This document shows positions 16,251-24,463 of a stretch of 64,000 nt of DNA, one piece after another. The notes under the pieces were generated by a model that was not told the DNA's origin, did no database searches, and saw only the letters and a program-made list of their open reading frames with translations. Every line of letters starts with the position of its first letter. Within the stretch, counting starts at the first letter, position 1. A program made the position numbers and the translations under genes. The DNA is taken from contig NZ_ASHX02000001.1 in NCBI RefSeq assembly GCF_000478605.2, positions 4,355,001 through 4,419,000 on the forward strand, in the 5' to 3' direction. Source of the DNA: Streptomyces thermolilacinus SPC6 (GTDB taxonomy: Bacteria > Actinomycetota > Actinomycetes > Streptomycetales > Streptomycetaceae).

Positions 16251-17384
16251 ATGGCGACGGGGTTAAGGGCGGCCAGGGCGGCGCGAGGCTGGTCGCAGGA
16301 CCGTTTGGTCTACGAGATGCAGCGCTTCGCGGAGCGACGGCTCTTGGACATCGCCTCGGCGGCGAGCCTGAAGACGTACGTCTCAGAGTGGGAGAACGGG
16401 CACCGTACGGTCAGTGACCGGTACGCCGCGATCCTGCGGCCGCTTCTCGGTGTCACCGATGCTGAGCTGCGAGGGGAGGTTGAGTCACCGCCTCCCCAAG
16501 CGGACGGGTACGGAGATCTCCTGAGCCGCATCGACTTGGCGGGCAGCCTCAGTGAGTCCATGGTCCAGTCGTTCTACGACCAGACTGAGTTGTTGCGGAC
16601 CATGGACCGGCAGATGGGTGCGACCGGCCTGATCGACCAGATGAACGGTCACCTCGCGGCCATGGAGGACGCACTGACCTTCGCGGTTCTGCCGGGCACG
16701 CGACGCCCCATCGCGACGGCCTTGGCCGGGGCCTCCACCCTCGCCGCGTGGCAGGCCCTGGACGCGGGCGCCGTCGAACGGGCGTGGAGGCGCTACGAGC
16801 TGGCCAGGAAGGCGGCCCAGGACGCAGAGTCGCCGTTGTACCTGGCGCATGCCATGGGCGAGCAGGCCTATGTGCTGGCCGACGCCGGCCGCCCGCAGCT
16901 CGCCGTCCAATTGGTGCGAAGCGCGCAGCAGACCCAGCCCGAGCGGCAGTCGCCCCGGCTGCGCGCGTGGCTCGCCGCAGCGGAGGCCGAACTGTGTGCC
17001 GCCGCCGGGGCCGGTATGGAGTCGGACGCACGGGCGGCCATGGATCGGGCAACAGCGCTGCTGCCGGACGACGGAGAGGCGCGCGATCCCGACATGCTGA
17101 GCATCTTCCTCAACACGGGACACCTTGCCCGATGGCGCGGAAACGTGCTGGCCAAGCTCGGAGACGGGTCAGCGATGGAGGAGCTGTACACCTCCCTGAA
17201 CAGTGCTGACCCGTCCTTCGTGCGCGCGCGGTCGGGCCTGCACTGCGACCTCACGCAAGCGCACCTCGCCCGTGGTGAGCTGGACGATGCGCGCACCCAT
17301 CTACAGCAGGCCAGGTTGCTGGCGAACCGAACGGGGTCTGTGCGGTACCGCCGACGCGTGGAGCTGCTTACCGGGCGGCTGTAG
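16251..17384 (+). CDS. XRE-family regulator with helical-repeat C-terminus
   Basis: A 377-residue protein. Residues 1-65 are a helix-turn-helix of the XRE type (LRAARAARGWSQDRLVYEM, then TYVSEWENGHRTVSDRYAAIL). The rest is alpha-helical with TPR-like pairs (AWQALDAGAVERAWRRYELARKAAQD, AYVLADAGRPQLAVQLV, LTQAHLARGELDDARTHLQQARLL). The ATG has GGAGGC upstream. It is the only plus-strand gene in the element and converges with the GntR-NUDIX gene, overlapping it by 17 bases. By position it may be the activator of replication and transfer (the role Pra has in pSAM2), but there is no sequence proof. Confidence 0.8.
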   Translation: MATGLRAARAARGWSQDRLVYEMQRFAERRLLDIASAASLKTYVSEWENGHRTVSDRYAAILRPLLGVTDAELRGEVESPPPQADGYGDLLSRIDLAGSLSESMVQSFYDQTELLRTMDRQMGATGLIDQMNGHLAAMEDALTFAVLPGTRRPIATALAGASTLAAWQALDAGAVERAWRRYELARKAAQDAESPLYLAHAMGEQAYVLADAGRPQLAVQLVRSAQQTQPERQSPRLRAWLAAAEAELCAAAGAGMESDARAAMDRATALLPDDGEARDPDMLSIFLNTGHLARWRGNVLAKLGDGSAMEELYTSLNSADPSFVRARSGLHCDLTQAHLARGELDDARTHLQQARLLANRTGSVRYRRRVELLTGRL

Positions 17385-18219
17385 GCCGCGACGAGAGAAG
17401 GTGAAGGAGAGCTACCAGCGTTCCTGACCCCATCAGCTTGCCCTCGCTCATGAGCCTGGGAATCTCGTTCAGGGGAATCCAGGCGACGTGCCCGGCCTCC
17501 TCCGCGTCGGTCGGCTCACCGACCTTTGTGGCGCCGTGCGACACGAAGATCTCGTGTGGCGAGTCCACCATGCCGATCATGGGTTGGTACGTGACGACGT
17601 GCTCGACCTTCGCCGGGCGCCAGCCCGTTTCCTCCTCGGTTTCACGCGCGGCCGTGACAGCGGCGTCCTCGCCCGCGTCCACGATGCCGCCGGGAAGCTC
17701 CCAACCCCACTGGTCGGGGACGAAGCGGTACCGCCACAACATGAGGACGCGCTCTTGGTCATCGACCACGGCGGTGATCGCGACGTGGTGCAGCCGGACT
17801 ACATGGTGCTCGAAGCGCGCCACGCCGGGCGGCTCGACATCCACCAGGTCCAGGTTCACCCAGCGGTTCTCGTAGATGCGGCGGCTGCCGTGAATCTGCC
17901 ATGAATCCAGGTCGGGCGGCGTGGGGACGCCTTCGCCGCCCGCGACCCGGTAGGCGCTGCGGTCGTACGCCTTGATGAACCGCTCGTTGGCGAGCCGGGC
18001 CATGACCTGGCGGAGCGCTGTACGGCCGATCTCCAACTCGGCGCTCAGCGCGCGTTCCGACGGCAGCTTGTCTCCCGGTCCGTACCGACCCGACTCGATC
18101 CAGGAACGGATCGTCTCGTAGACCCTCTGCGTCTTGGGTCCCATCCTCGGCGCACACTCCCGGATCGACGGCTGTTGCTGGCCAGCGTATCGAGGGAGCC
18201 GAGTGATTGACTCTGCCAT
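17368..18219 (-). CDS. GntR repressor fused to a NUDIX hydrolase domain
   Basis: A 283-residue fusion. Residues 30-95 are a GntR winged helix (KTQRVYETIRSWIESGRYGPGDKLPSERALSAELEIGRTALRQ region). Residues 140-275 are a NUDIX hydrolase with the full GX5EX7REUXEEXGU box at 178-200 (Gly178, Glu184, Arg192-Glu193, Glu196-Glu197, Gly199). In pSAM2 two separate genes do these jobs: KorSA, a GntR repressor of transfer and replication, and Pif, a NUDIX-motif protein conferring conjugal immunity. Here they are one polypeptide. It likely binds the twin palindromes at 16.1 kb. An alternative is a nucleotide-sensing repressor whose NUDIX domain is the ligand sensor. Confidence 0.87.
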   Translation of the reverse strand: MAESITRLPRYAGQQQPSIRECAPRMGPKTQRVYETIRSWIESGRYGPGDKLPSERALSAELEIGRTALRQVMARLANERFIKAYDRSAYRVAGGEGVPTPPDLDSWQIHGSRRIYENRWVNLDLVDVEPPGVARFEHHVVRLHHVAITAVVDDQERVLMLWRYRFVPDQWGWELPGGIVDAGEDAAVTAARETEEETGWRPAKVEHVVTYQPMIGMVDSPHEIFVSHGATKVGEPTDAEEAGHVAWIPLNEIPRLMSEGKLMGSGTLVALLHLLSSRPTAAR

Positions 18220-18526
18220 TCGAATCTCTCTTCGTCGCCGTCACCCGCGCCGGAAGCGAGGGTGCGTGTCCAAGGTTTTTAGCCGTCTGAGCTGCGCTTC
18301 CCGGCCTTCTCTGGGCCGTCTCTGGGCCGTCAGAGGGCCGCCAACGGTCACCGATGACCACCAATGACCACCTGATCAACTCGAAGCGGTCCGCACCTGG
18401 CCGCAGGTCAGAGGCCCCCGACCTACTCGTTTTCGTCTGGGGGTGGCGGTCAGGCAAGATGGGGTGTATCTGCCCTCATGCGGCGGAGCCGCGAATCGAC
18501 CCCTACTGATTGCCGGACGGTTTCTC
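18220..18526. other. Right end of the AICE and ettA leader
   Basis: No gene. It holds GGGCCGTC at 18313 and 18324 and GGGCCGCC at 18335 (mirror of the cluster beside attL), attR at 18423-18467, and 59 bases of ettA leader. CAAGAT at 18455-18460, inside the att core, could be a weak -10 for ettA. Confidence 0.5.
18423..18467. repeat. attR, 45-bp core direct repeat
   Basis: Identical to 6729-6773. It ends 59 bases before the ettA start codon, so the chromosomal target is the ettA leader or promoter region rather than a tRNA gene. Confidence 0.93.
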
Positions 18527-20191
18527 TTGGCTGAGTACATCTACACGATGCGCAAGGCGCGCAAGGCGCACGGCGACAAGGTCATCCTCGATGACGTGAC
18601 GCTGAGCTTCCTGCCCGGCGCGAAGATCGGTGTGGTCGGCCCGAACGGCGCCGGTAAGTCCACCGTTCTCAAGATCATGGCGGGCCTGGAGCAGCCCTCC
18701 AACGGCGACGCGTTCCTGTCGCCCGGCTACACGGTCGGCATCCTCCTCCAGGAGCCCCCGCTCAACGAGAGCAAGACCGTCCTGGAGAACGTCCAGGAGG
18801 GCGTCGCCGAGATCAAGGGCAAGCTCGACCGGTTCAACGCGATCGCCGAGGAGATGGCGACCAACTACACCGACGAGCTCATGGAGGAGATGGGCAAGCT
18901 CCAGGAGGAGCTCGACCACGCCAACGCCTGGGACCTCGACGCCCAGCTCGAGCAGGCCATGGACGCCCTCGGCTGCCCGCCCGGCGACTGGCCGGTCACC
19001 CAGCTCTCCGGTGGCGAGAAGCGCCGTGTCGCGCTCTGCAAGCTGCTGCTGGAGGCCCCCGACCTGCTCCTCCTCGACGAGCCCACCAACCACCTGGACG
19101 CCGAGTCGGTCCAGTGGCTGGAGCAGCACCTCGCCAAGTACGCCGGCACCGTCGTCGCGATCACCCACGACCGGTACTTCCTCGACAACGTCGCCGAGTG
19201 GATCCTGGAGCTCGACCGCGGTCGCGCCTACCCGTACGAGGGCAACTACTCGACGTACCTGGAGACCAAGCAGGCCCGTCTCAAGGTCGAGGGGCAGAAG
19301 GACGCCAAGCGCGCCAAGCGGCTCAAGGAAGAGCTGGAGTGGGTCCGCTCCAACGCCAAGGGCCGCCAGGCCAAGTCCAAGGCCCGCCTCGCCCGTTACG
19401 AGGAGATGGCCGCAGAGGCGGAGAAGGCCAGGAAGCTGGACTTCGAGGAGATCCAGATCCCGCCGGGCCCCCGCCTGGGCAACGTCGTCGTCGAGGTCGA
19501 GAACCTCAGCAAGGCGTTCGGAGAGAAGGTCCTCATCGACGACCTCAGCTTCACCCTCCCGCGCAACGGCATCGTCGGCGTCATCGGCCCGAACGGCGCG
19601 GGCAAGACCACGCTGTTCAAGATGATCCAGGGCCTGGAGCAGCCCGACTCCGGCGCCATCCGCGTCGGCGACACGGTCAAGATCAGCTACGTGGACCAGA
19701 GCCGCGAGAACATCGACCCGAAGAAGACGCTGTGGGCCGTCGTCTCCGACGAGCTGGACTACATCAACGTCGGCCAGGTCGAGATGCCGTCCCGCGCCTA
19801 CGTCTCCGCCTTCGGCTTCAAGGGCCCGGACCAGCAGAAGCCCGCCGGTGTCCTCTCCGGCGGTGAGCGCAACCGCCTCAACCTGGCGCTCACCCTCAAG
19901 CAGGGCGGCAACCTGCTGCTCCTCGACGAGCCGACCAACGACCTCGACGTCGAGACCCTGTCCTCCCTGGAGAACGCGCTGCTGGAGTTCCCCGGCTGCG
20001 CCGTGGTCGTCTCCCACGACCGCTGGTTCCTCGACCGCGTCGCCACGCACATCCTTGCGTACGAGGGCGACTCCAAGTGGTTCTGGTTCGAGGGCAACTT
20101 CGAGTCGTACGAGAAGAACAAGGTCGAGCGCCTCGGCCCGGACGCGGCCCGGCCGCACCGCGCCACGTACAAGAAGCTCACCCGAGGCTGA
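18527..20191 (+). CDS. ettA: Energy-dependent translational throttle protein EttA (ABC-F)
   Basis: A 554-residue soluble ABC-F ATPase that binds the ribosomal E site and gates the first peptide bond according to energy state. There are two ABC domains, each with Walker A GPNGAGK, ABC signatures LSGGEKRR and LSGGERNR, and Walker B LLLDEPTNHLD and LLLDEPTNDLD. A charged arm and linker (residues about 235-305, KRLKEELEWVRSNAKGRQAKSK) separates them. Length matches the E. coli protein (555). The TTG at 18527 gives the family N-terminus (M)AEYIYTMRKARKAHGDK; longer frames run back into attR. The AICE now sits directly upstream and may have altered its promoter. Confidence 0.95.
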   Translation: MAEYIYTMRKARKAHGDKVILDDVTLSFLPGAKIGVVGPNGAGKSTVLKIMAGLEQPSNGDAFLSPGYTVGILLQEPPLNESKTVLENVQEGVAEIKGKLDRFNAIAEEMATNYTDELMEEMGKLQEELDHANAWDLDAQLEQAMDALGCPPGDWPVTQLSGGEKRRVALCKLLLEAPDLLLLDEPTNHLDAESVQWLEQHLAKYAGTVVAITHDRYFLDNVAEWILELDRGRAYPYEGNYSTYLETKQARLKVEGQKDAKRAKRLKEELEWVRSNAKGRQAKSKARLARYEEMAAEAEKARKLDFEEIQIPPGPRLGNVVVEVENLSKAFGEKVLIDDLSFTLPRNGIVGVIGPNGAGKTTLFKMIQGLEQPDSGAIRVGDTVKISYVDQSRENIDPKKTLWAVVSDELDYINVGQVEMPSRAYVSAFGFKGPDQQKPAGVLSGGERNRLNLALTLKQGGNLLLLDEPTNDLDVETLSSLENALLEFPGCAVVVSHDRWFLDRVATHILAYEGDSKWFWFEGNFESYEKNKVERLGPDAARPHRATYKKLTRG

Positions 20192-20204
20192 GGCGGCGCT
20201 TCGA

Positions 20205-20639
20205 GTGGCTCGGCACATCTACAGCTGCCCCCTGCGGTGGTCGGACATGGACGCCTTCGGGCACGTCAACAACGTGGTCTTCCTCCGCTACCTGGAAGAG
20301 GCGCGGATCGACTTCATGTTCCGGCTGGCGCCCGGGGACGGCTCCCCGTCGTTCTCCGGCGGGTCCGTCGTGGCCCGCCACGAGATCGACTACCTGCGGC
20401 CGCTGGTCCACCGGCACGAGCCGGTGACCATCGAGTCCTGGGTCACCAAGATCGGCGCGGCGTCCCTGACGATCGCGTACGAGATCAAGGACCCCGACCA
20501 GGTGTACGTGCGCGCCTCCACCGTCGTCGTCCCCTACGACCTGGAGGCGCAGCGCCCGCGCCGCATCACCGCCGAGGAGCGGGAGTTCCTCCAGGAGTAC
20601 GTGGACGACGGGATGCGCTCGGAGGGCGCCGTCGCATGA
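20205..20639 (+). CDS. Hotdog-fold acyl-CoA thioesterase (YbgC/FadM-like)
   Basis: A 144-residue thioesterase. It shows the family active-site segment RWSDMDAFGHVNNVVFLRYLEEAR with the catalytic Asp in SDMDAFGHVN, followed by the hotdog helix and strands (VVARHEIDYLRPL, EPVTIESWVTKIG, SLTIAYEI). It hydrolyses acyl-CoA thioesters; substrate length cannot be read. The GTG at 20205 lies 13 bases after ettA, so it is probably in the ettA transcript. It overlaps the next gene by four bases (ATGA). Confidence 0.9.
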   Translation: MARHIYSCPLRWSDMDAFGHVNNVVFLRYLEEARIDFMFRLAPGDGSPSFSGGSVVARHEIDYLRPLVHRHEPVTIESWVTKIGAASLTIAYEIKDPDQVYVRASTVVVPYDLEAQRPRRITAEEREFLQEYVDDGMRSEGAVA

Positions 20640-21319
20640 CGGCCCCGCTGCACTTCGTCGAGCCCAGGGAGGCGGCGGGCATCGCCGCCTTCCTGGCCCG
20701 GCTCGTCCACTACGACCGGGCCGCCGCCGTCCGCCTCCAGGCGGGAGACGGGGCCCTGGCCGTCTTCGGCCGCCCCCCGTCGTTCGAGGTGATCGCCGTC
20801 CGCACGGCCGCCCTCCACGACGACACGCCCCTCGACACGACCGTCTCCGCCGGTGAGCTGCTCGACGGCATCGAGGAGGCGGCGGGCAAGGCGATCGTGC
20901 CCGCGCCCGTCACCGGCCCGCCGTGGAGCGGGCTCCTCCCGCCGCGCGGCGGCTGGCGCGAGGTCGCGGGACTCCCGGACGCCGCCGGGCTGCGCGGCGC
21001 CGTCGCCGAGGCCGTCGCCGAGTTCCGCACGCGCGACGGGGAACTGCCGCCGCAGCACCGCACCCGCTCCGAACGCGACCGGATCGGCCGCGAGATATGG
21101 TCCCGCACCGTCGCCGGTACGGGCCTGCCGCTGCGCGCCGCGCACGCCGCCCAGTCGCTGGGGTTCCTGCCGCCCGCCGGGGCCCTCCCCCACGAGGTGC
21201 CCGTGGTGCTGCTCGCAGCCGGGCCGTGGCTGCGGCTGCGCACCCCGTACGGCTCCGTGGCCGTACGCACGGCGACGGGCCTCGGGCAGCTGGGCGTCAC
21301 GCCCCTGCGCCACCCCTGA
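20636..21319 (+). CDS. Conserved-looking soluble protein of unknown function
   Basis: A 227-residue protein beginning MTAPLHFVEPREAAGIAAFLARLVHYDRAAAVRLQAG. It has no membrane segment or catalytic motif that I recognise. The order ettA, thioesterase, this gene, with four-base coupling to the thioesterase, suggests one operon. Its mix of beta-like (ALAVFGRPPSFEVIAVRTA, VPVVLLAAGPWLRLRTPYGSVAVRTATG) and helical segments looks like a genuine folded protein. Function unassigned. Confidence 0.82.
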   Translation: MTAPLHFVEPREAAGIAAFLARLVHYDRAAAVRLQAGDGALAVFGRPPSFEVIAVRTAALHDDTPLDTTVSAGELLDGIEEAAGKAIVPAPVTGPPWSGLLPPRGGWREVAGLPDAAGLRGAVAEAVAEFRTRDGELPPQHRTRSERDRIGREIWSRTVAGTGLPLRAAHAAQSLGFLPPAGALPHEVPVVLLAAGPWLRLRTPYGSVAVRTATGLGQLGVTPLRHP

Positions 21320-21350
21320 GGCCCGCCGGTCCGGATTCTCCAGCCGTGGT

Positions 21351-21755
21351 TCAGCCCGCGGTGTTGACCATCGACGCCGCCGCGTACGTCAGGTAGTTCC
21401 ACAGCTGGCGCTCGTGCTCCTCGGAGAGCCCGAGCTCGTCCACGGCGACCCGCATGTGCTTCAGCCACGCGTCGTGCGCCGCCCGGTCCACCACGAACGG
21501 GGCGTGCCGCATCCGCAGCCGCGGGTGCCCGCGGTGGTCGCTGTACGTGCGGGGGCCGCCCCAGTACTGCATCAGGAACAGCGCGAGCCGCTCCTCGGCC
21601 GGGCCCAGGTCCTCCTCCGGGTACATCGGCCGCAGCAGCGGGTCCTCGGCGACGCCCTGGTAGAAACGGTGGACGAGCCGCCGGAACGTCTGCTCGCCGC
21701 CCACCTGGTCGTAGAACGTCTGCTCCTGGAGAGTGCCGCGCGGAATCTCATTCAC
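21351..21755 (-). CDS. glbO: Group II truncated haemoglobin GlbO
   Basis: A 134-residue globin. Signatures include [20 protein letters not shown], the group II motif [12 protein letters not shown] with the distal-pocket Trp-Gly-Gly, and RHAPFVVD with the proximal haem His. Group II globins of actinobacteria take part in oxygen or NO/peroxide chemistry. ATG 21755 is in the divergent gap to the methyltransferase. The gene is convergent with the preceding operon, 31 bases apart. Confidence 0.95.
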   Translation of the reverse strand: MNEIPRGTLQEQTFYDQVGGEQTFRRLVHRFYQGVAEDPLLRPMYPEEDLGPAEERLALFLMQYWGGPRTYSDHRGHPRLRMRHAPFVVDRAAHDAWLKHMRVAVDELGLSEEHERQLWNYLTYAAASMVNTAG

Positions 21756-21838
21756 CCGTCCATCGTCTCAGACCCGCCGACGGAAGACCGGGGCCCTAGG
21801 ACCCCCCTCCTGGCGGACGAAACGGTCATAGTGGGTAT

Positions 21839-22840
21839 ATGGGTGTGGTGCGAGGGCAGGACCCGTTCGCCGAGGACGCCGCCGAGGCGCGGCGCAGGCT
21901 GGTCGCCGCGCTCGACGCCGAGGGGTGCCTGCCCGACCCGACCTGGCGGGCGGCGTTCGCCGAGGTGCCCCGCCACCTGTTCGTCCCCGTCTACCACGTC
22001 GGCGCCTTCGGCGGGTACGAGCGGCTGTCGCGCGACGACCCCGACCCCCTGGACCGGCTGCGCTGGCTGGAGGGCGCCTACGAGGACCGGCCGCTGGGCA
22101 CCCTGCTGCGCGACGACGACCTCCTGTCGTCCGCGAGCCAGCCGTCCCTCATGGCCGACATGCTGCACGCCCTCGACGTACGCGACGGCGACACGGTGCT
22201 GGAGATCGGCGCGGGCTCCGGGTACAACGCGGCGCTCCTCTCCCACCGTCTGGGCGACTCCCGCGTCACGACCGTCGATCTCGACACGGACATCACCGAC
22301 GCCGCCCGCGCCCACCTCCACGAAGCCGGGTACCACCCGGCCGTCGTCACCGGCGACGGCGCCCTCGGCTGCCCGGGCCGGGCGCCCTTCGACCGGATCA
22401 TCGCCACCTGCGCCATGCCGTCCGTGCCCGCGGCCTGGCTCGGCCAGTGCCGACCGGACGCGATCGTGGTCACCCCGCTGTCCACGGGGATCGTGCGGCT
22501 GCGCGTCGAGGACGCCGGACACGCGGAGGGCCGCTTCCTGCACACGTCCGCGTACTTCGTCCCGGTGCGCGGCGCCCTCCCCGCCGCGCCCGAGCCGCGT
22601 ACGGGCGGGCTGCCCCGGCGGGCGCTGGACAGCGACCTGTTCCGGTTCCTGCTGACCCTGGCGTCGGAGAGCCTCGACCCGTACGAGGCGTACGCCCTGT
22701 GGCGGCGCGAGGGCCGCCCGGACCGCGAACGGTACGGCGTGACCGTCCGCGGAGGGCGGCAGTGGGCGTGGCTGGACGACCCCGGGGGCCCCTACAGCTG
22801 GGCCCTCGGGGGACCGGCGCGTTCTCCGGCCGGTGCTTAG
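21839..22840 (+). CDS. PCMT-like SAM-dependent methyltransferase
   Basis: A 333-residue protein-L-isoaspartate O-methyltransferase relative. SAM motif I is VLEIGAGSGYNAALLSHR (about residue 120), preceded by SSASQPSLMADMLHALDV, the PCMT substrate-loop context. FDRIIATCAM is motif post-II and the N-terminus has the PRHLFVP hallmark. It may repair damaged aspartate or act on another acceptor, since actinobacterial members often methylate lanthipeptide or other targets. The stop codon TAG is exactly where the IS630-type transposon begins; the C-terminus ends SPAGA and seems intact. Confidence 0.87.
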   Translation: MGVVRGQDPFAEDAAEARRRLVAALDAEGCLPDPTWRAAFAEVPRHLFVPVYHVGAFGGYERLSRDDPDPLDRLRWLEGAYEDRPLGTLLRDDDLLSSASQPSLMADMLHALDVRDGDTVLEIGAGSGYNAALLSHRLGDSRVTTVDLDTDITDAARAHLHEAGYHPAVVTGDGALGCPGRAPFDRIIATCAMPSVPAAWLGQCRPDAIVVTPLSTGIVRLRVEDAGHAEGRFLHTSAYFVPVRGALPAAPEPRTGGLPRRALDSDLFRFLLTLASESLDPYEAYALWRREGRPDRERYGVTVRGGRQWAWLDDPGGPYSWALGGPARSPAGA

Positions 22841-22870
22841 TGGTCGGCTCCAGGAGTCCTTCGAGGGTTG
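22840..22870 (+). repeat. Left terminal inverted repeat
   Basis: 31 bases starting GTGGTCGGCTCCAGGAGTCC. It matches the reverse complement of 26687-26717 except at positions 13 and 15. Confidence 0.9.
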
Positions 22871-23169
22871 ACTCCGGAGTCGATCGTGGGCGCCGCTCAA
22901 GTGCCGAGGTGATGGCGATCGGTGATCTGGAAGCGGTTCGTCTCGAGTAAGGCCCGCGATCAAAGGGGGGAGAGCGTTGTTCCGCTGGTCGGGGGTGGCG
23001 TAGAGGCGGTCGTACTCGCGGGCGGCGTGGAAGCAGCAGGCCCTGCCGCTGACCTGCGGCTCCTGTTGTTCCGTCAGTTCCCATGCGAAGCCAGTCGATC
23101 ATGAGTGAATGCGGCGCGTCGCGGTGCTCGGAGTGCTATTGCCGCGCACGCTCTCTGCTCTCGATGTGG
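22871..23169. other. Non-coding left arm of the transposon with a possible gene remnant
   Basis: No intact gene. On the minus strand a frame from about 23095 down to 22880 reads like coding sequence (HAAREYDRLYATPDQRNN), but lacks a start and continues into the inverted repeat. It may be the end of a decayed gene picked up by the transposon. Confidence 0.3.
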
Positions 23170-23189
23170 CGCAGGTCACATCGACTCCA

Positions 23190-23217
23190 TGTCACGAACG
23201 GAAGGGCAGCTTGCGTC
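23190..23217 (+). promoter_or_regulatory. Candidate ECF41-dependent promoter
   Basis: TGTCACG (23190-23196), 17-base spacer, CGTC (23214-23217). Published ECF41 promoters share TGTCACA at -35 and CGTC at -10. A second GGTCACA lies at 23174-23180. It is 53 bases ahead of the oxidoreductase start, so the sigma factor would drive its own operon. Confidence 0.6.
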
Positions 23218-23269
23218 TGGTGGTCGTCCGCACAGCGGGAACGACCGACACGAAAGAGACAGCAGAGCG

Positions 23270-24463
23270 ATGAACGCGACAGCAACGCAGCAGCACAAGG
23301 TCCTGGTCCTGGGCGCCGGCTACGCCGGGCTCTCCGCCGCGATCCAGCTCGCGGCCCGCACCAGGAAACGCGGAAACCTGCGAGTGACGCTGGTCAACCC
23401 CTACGACACCTTCACCGAGCGGCTCCGACTGCACATGACCGCCACCGGTCAGGAGACGGCCGAGATGAACATCCCGGGGCTGCTGGACGGCACCGGCACC
23501 GGCTTCGTCCGTGGCTGGGTCACCGCCGTGGACGCCGAGACGAAGACCGTCCGGATCGACGACGACCGGGTCCTGCGCTACGACACCCTGGTCTACGGCC
23601 TGGGCAGCATCGCGAACACCGTCGCCGTCCCCGGCGTGGACAACCACGCCTACACCCTTGACAGCCCGGAGGACGCCGCCATCCTCGCCGACCGGCTGAC
23701 CCGGCTCGACGGTGGGACCGTCGTGGTCGGCGGCAGCGGCCTCACCGGCGTCGAGGCCGCCGCGGAGATCGCCGAGCGGCACCCGGAGCTCGAGGTGGTG
23801 CTGCTGGGCCGGCAGGAGCCGGGCGCGAGCATGCACCCGAAGGCCAAGGCCTACATGGACGCGGCGCTCGCCCGGCTTGGCGTGCGGGTGCGCAGCGGCG
23901 TCGAGGTGGCCAAGGTGCTGCCGGGCAGTGTCGAGCTCGCGGACGGCTCCAGCATCCCGGCGGGCGCGGTGCTGTGGACCAGCGGCACCCGTGTCTCGCC
24001 GCTGGCGGCCGCCGCGGGCCTGACCGTCGACGAGCGCGGCCGTGTGGTCACCGACAGCGCGCTGCGCTCGGTCTCCCACCCGGACGTCTATGCCGTGGGC
24101 GATGCGGCGGCGATCCGCCAGGGCTACGGCGTGATGCACGGGACCTGTCAGGGGGGTATGCCCACCGGCGTGCACGCGGCCCTCTCGATCCTGCGGGTGC
24201 TGGCCGGCAAGGAGCCCAAGCCCTTCCGTTTCGGCTATTACCACACACCTGTCAGTCTGGGCCGGAACGACGCCGTCGTGCAGTTCACCCACCCCGACGA
24301 CAGCCCGCGCCGGATCGTGCTGACCGGCAAGCGAGCCGCAAAGTACAAGGAGACGGTCACCGCCGCGCCGTGGCCGACCTTCGCCCGCATGAAGAAGATG
24401 CCCGCCTCGGGCGCGTTCTGGCCGCACGGCGGCCGCTACACCCGGATTCGGAGCGCCAAGTGA
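23270..24463 (+). CDS. FAD/NAD(P)-dependent oxidoreductase (NDH-2-like), ECF41 partner
   Basis: A 397-residue flavoprotein. The FAD-binding Rossmann motif is VLVLGAGYAGLSAAIQLA near the N-terminus, the NAD(P) motif is VVVGGSGLTGVEAAAEIAE near residue 150, and the second FAD contact is DVYAVGDAAA near residue 280. There is no redox-active CxxC, so it is closer to type II NADH dehydrogenases than to thioredoxin reductases. ECF41 sigma genes are typically next to oxidoreductase, epimerase or carboxymuconolactone-decarboxylase genes, and this is such a pair. The ATG at 23270 is favoured over an upstream GTG because the promoter lies between them. Its stop overlaps the sigma start (GTGA). It is a passenger in the transposon. 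Confidence 0.9.
   Translation: MNATATQQHKVLVLGAGYAGLSAAIQLAARTRKRGNLRVTLVNPYDTFTERLRLHMTATGQETAEMNIPGLLDGTGTGFVRGWVTAVDAETKTVRIDDDRVLRYDTLVYGLGSIANTVAVPGVDNHAYTLDSPEDAAILADRLTRLDGGTVVVGGSGLTGVEAAAEIAERHPELEVVLLGRQEPGASMHPKAKAYMDAALARLGVRVRSGVEVAKVLPGSVELADGSSIPAGAVLWTSGTRVSPLAAAAGLTVDERGRVVTDSALRSVSHPDVYAVGDAAAIRQGYGVMHGTCQGGMPTGVHAALSILRVLAGKEPKPFRFGYYHTPVSLGRNDAVVQFTHPDDSPRRIVLTGKRAAKYKETVTAAPWPTFARMKKMPASGAFWPHGGRYTRIRSAK

Larger units (their letters stand above)
6729..18467. mobile_element. Integrated AICE (actinomycete integrative and conjugative element), 11.7 kb
   Basis: Bounded by a perfect 45-base direct repeat, with a tyrosine integrase and a small MerR-like excisionase at the left end. 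Inward it holds a prim-pol/helicase pair, a single FtsK-type TraB translocase, Spd-like genes, DUF6284, an XRE regulator and a GntR-NUDIX protein. This gene set and order is that of pSAM2-like AICEs, which transfer double-stranded DNA with one TraB protein and replicate only when excised. No cargo such as resistance or biosynthesis was recognised. All genes except the XRE regulator are on the minus strand. Every module is present and no frame is broken, so the element may be functional. Confidence 0.93.
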
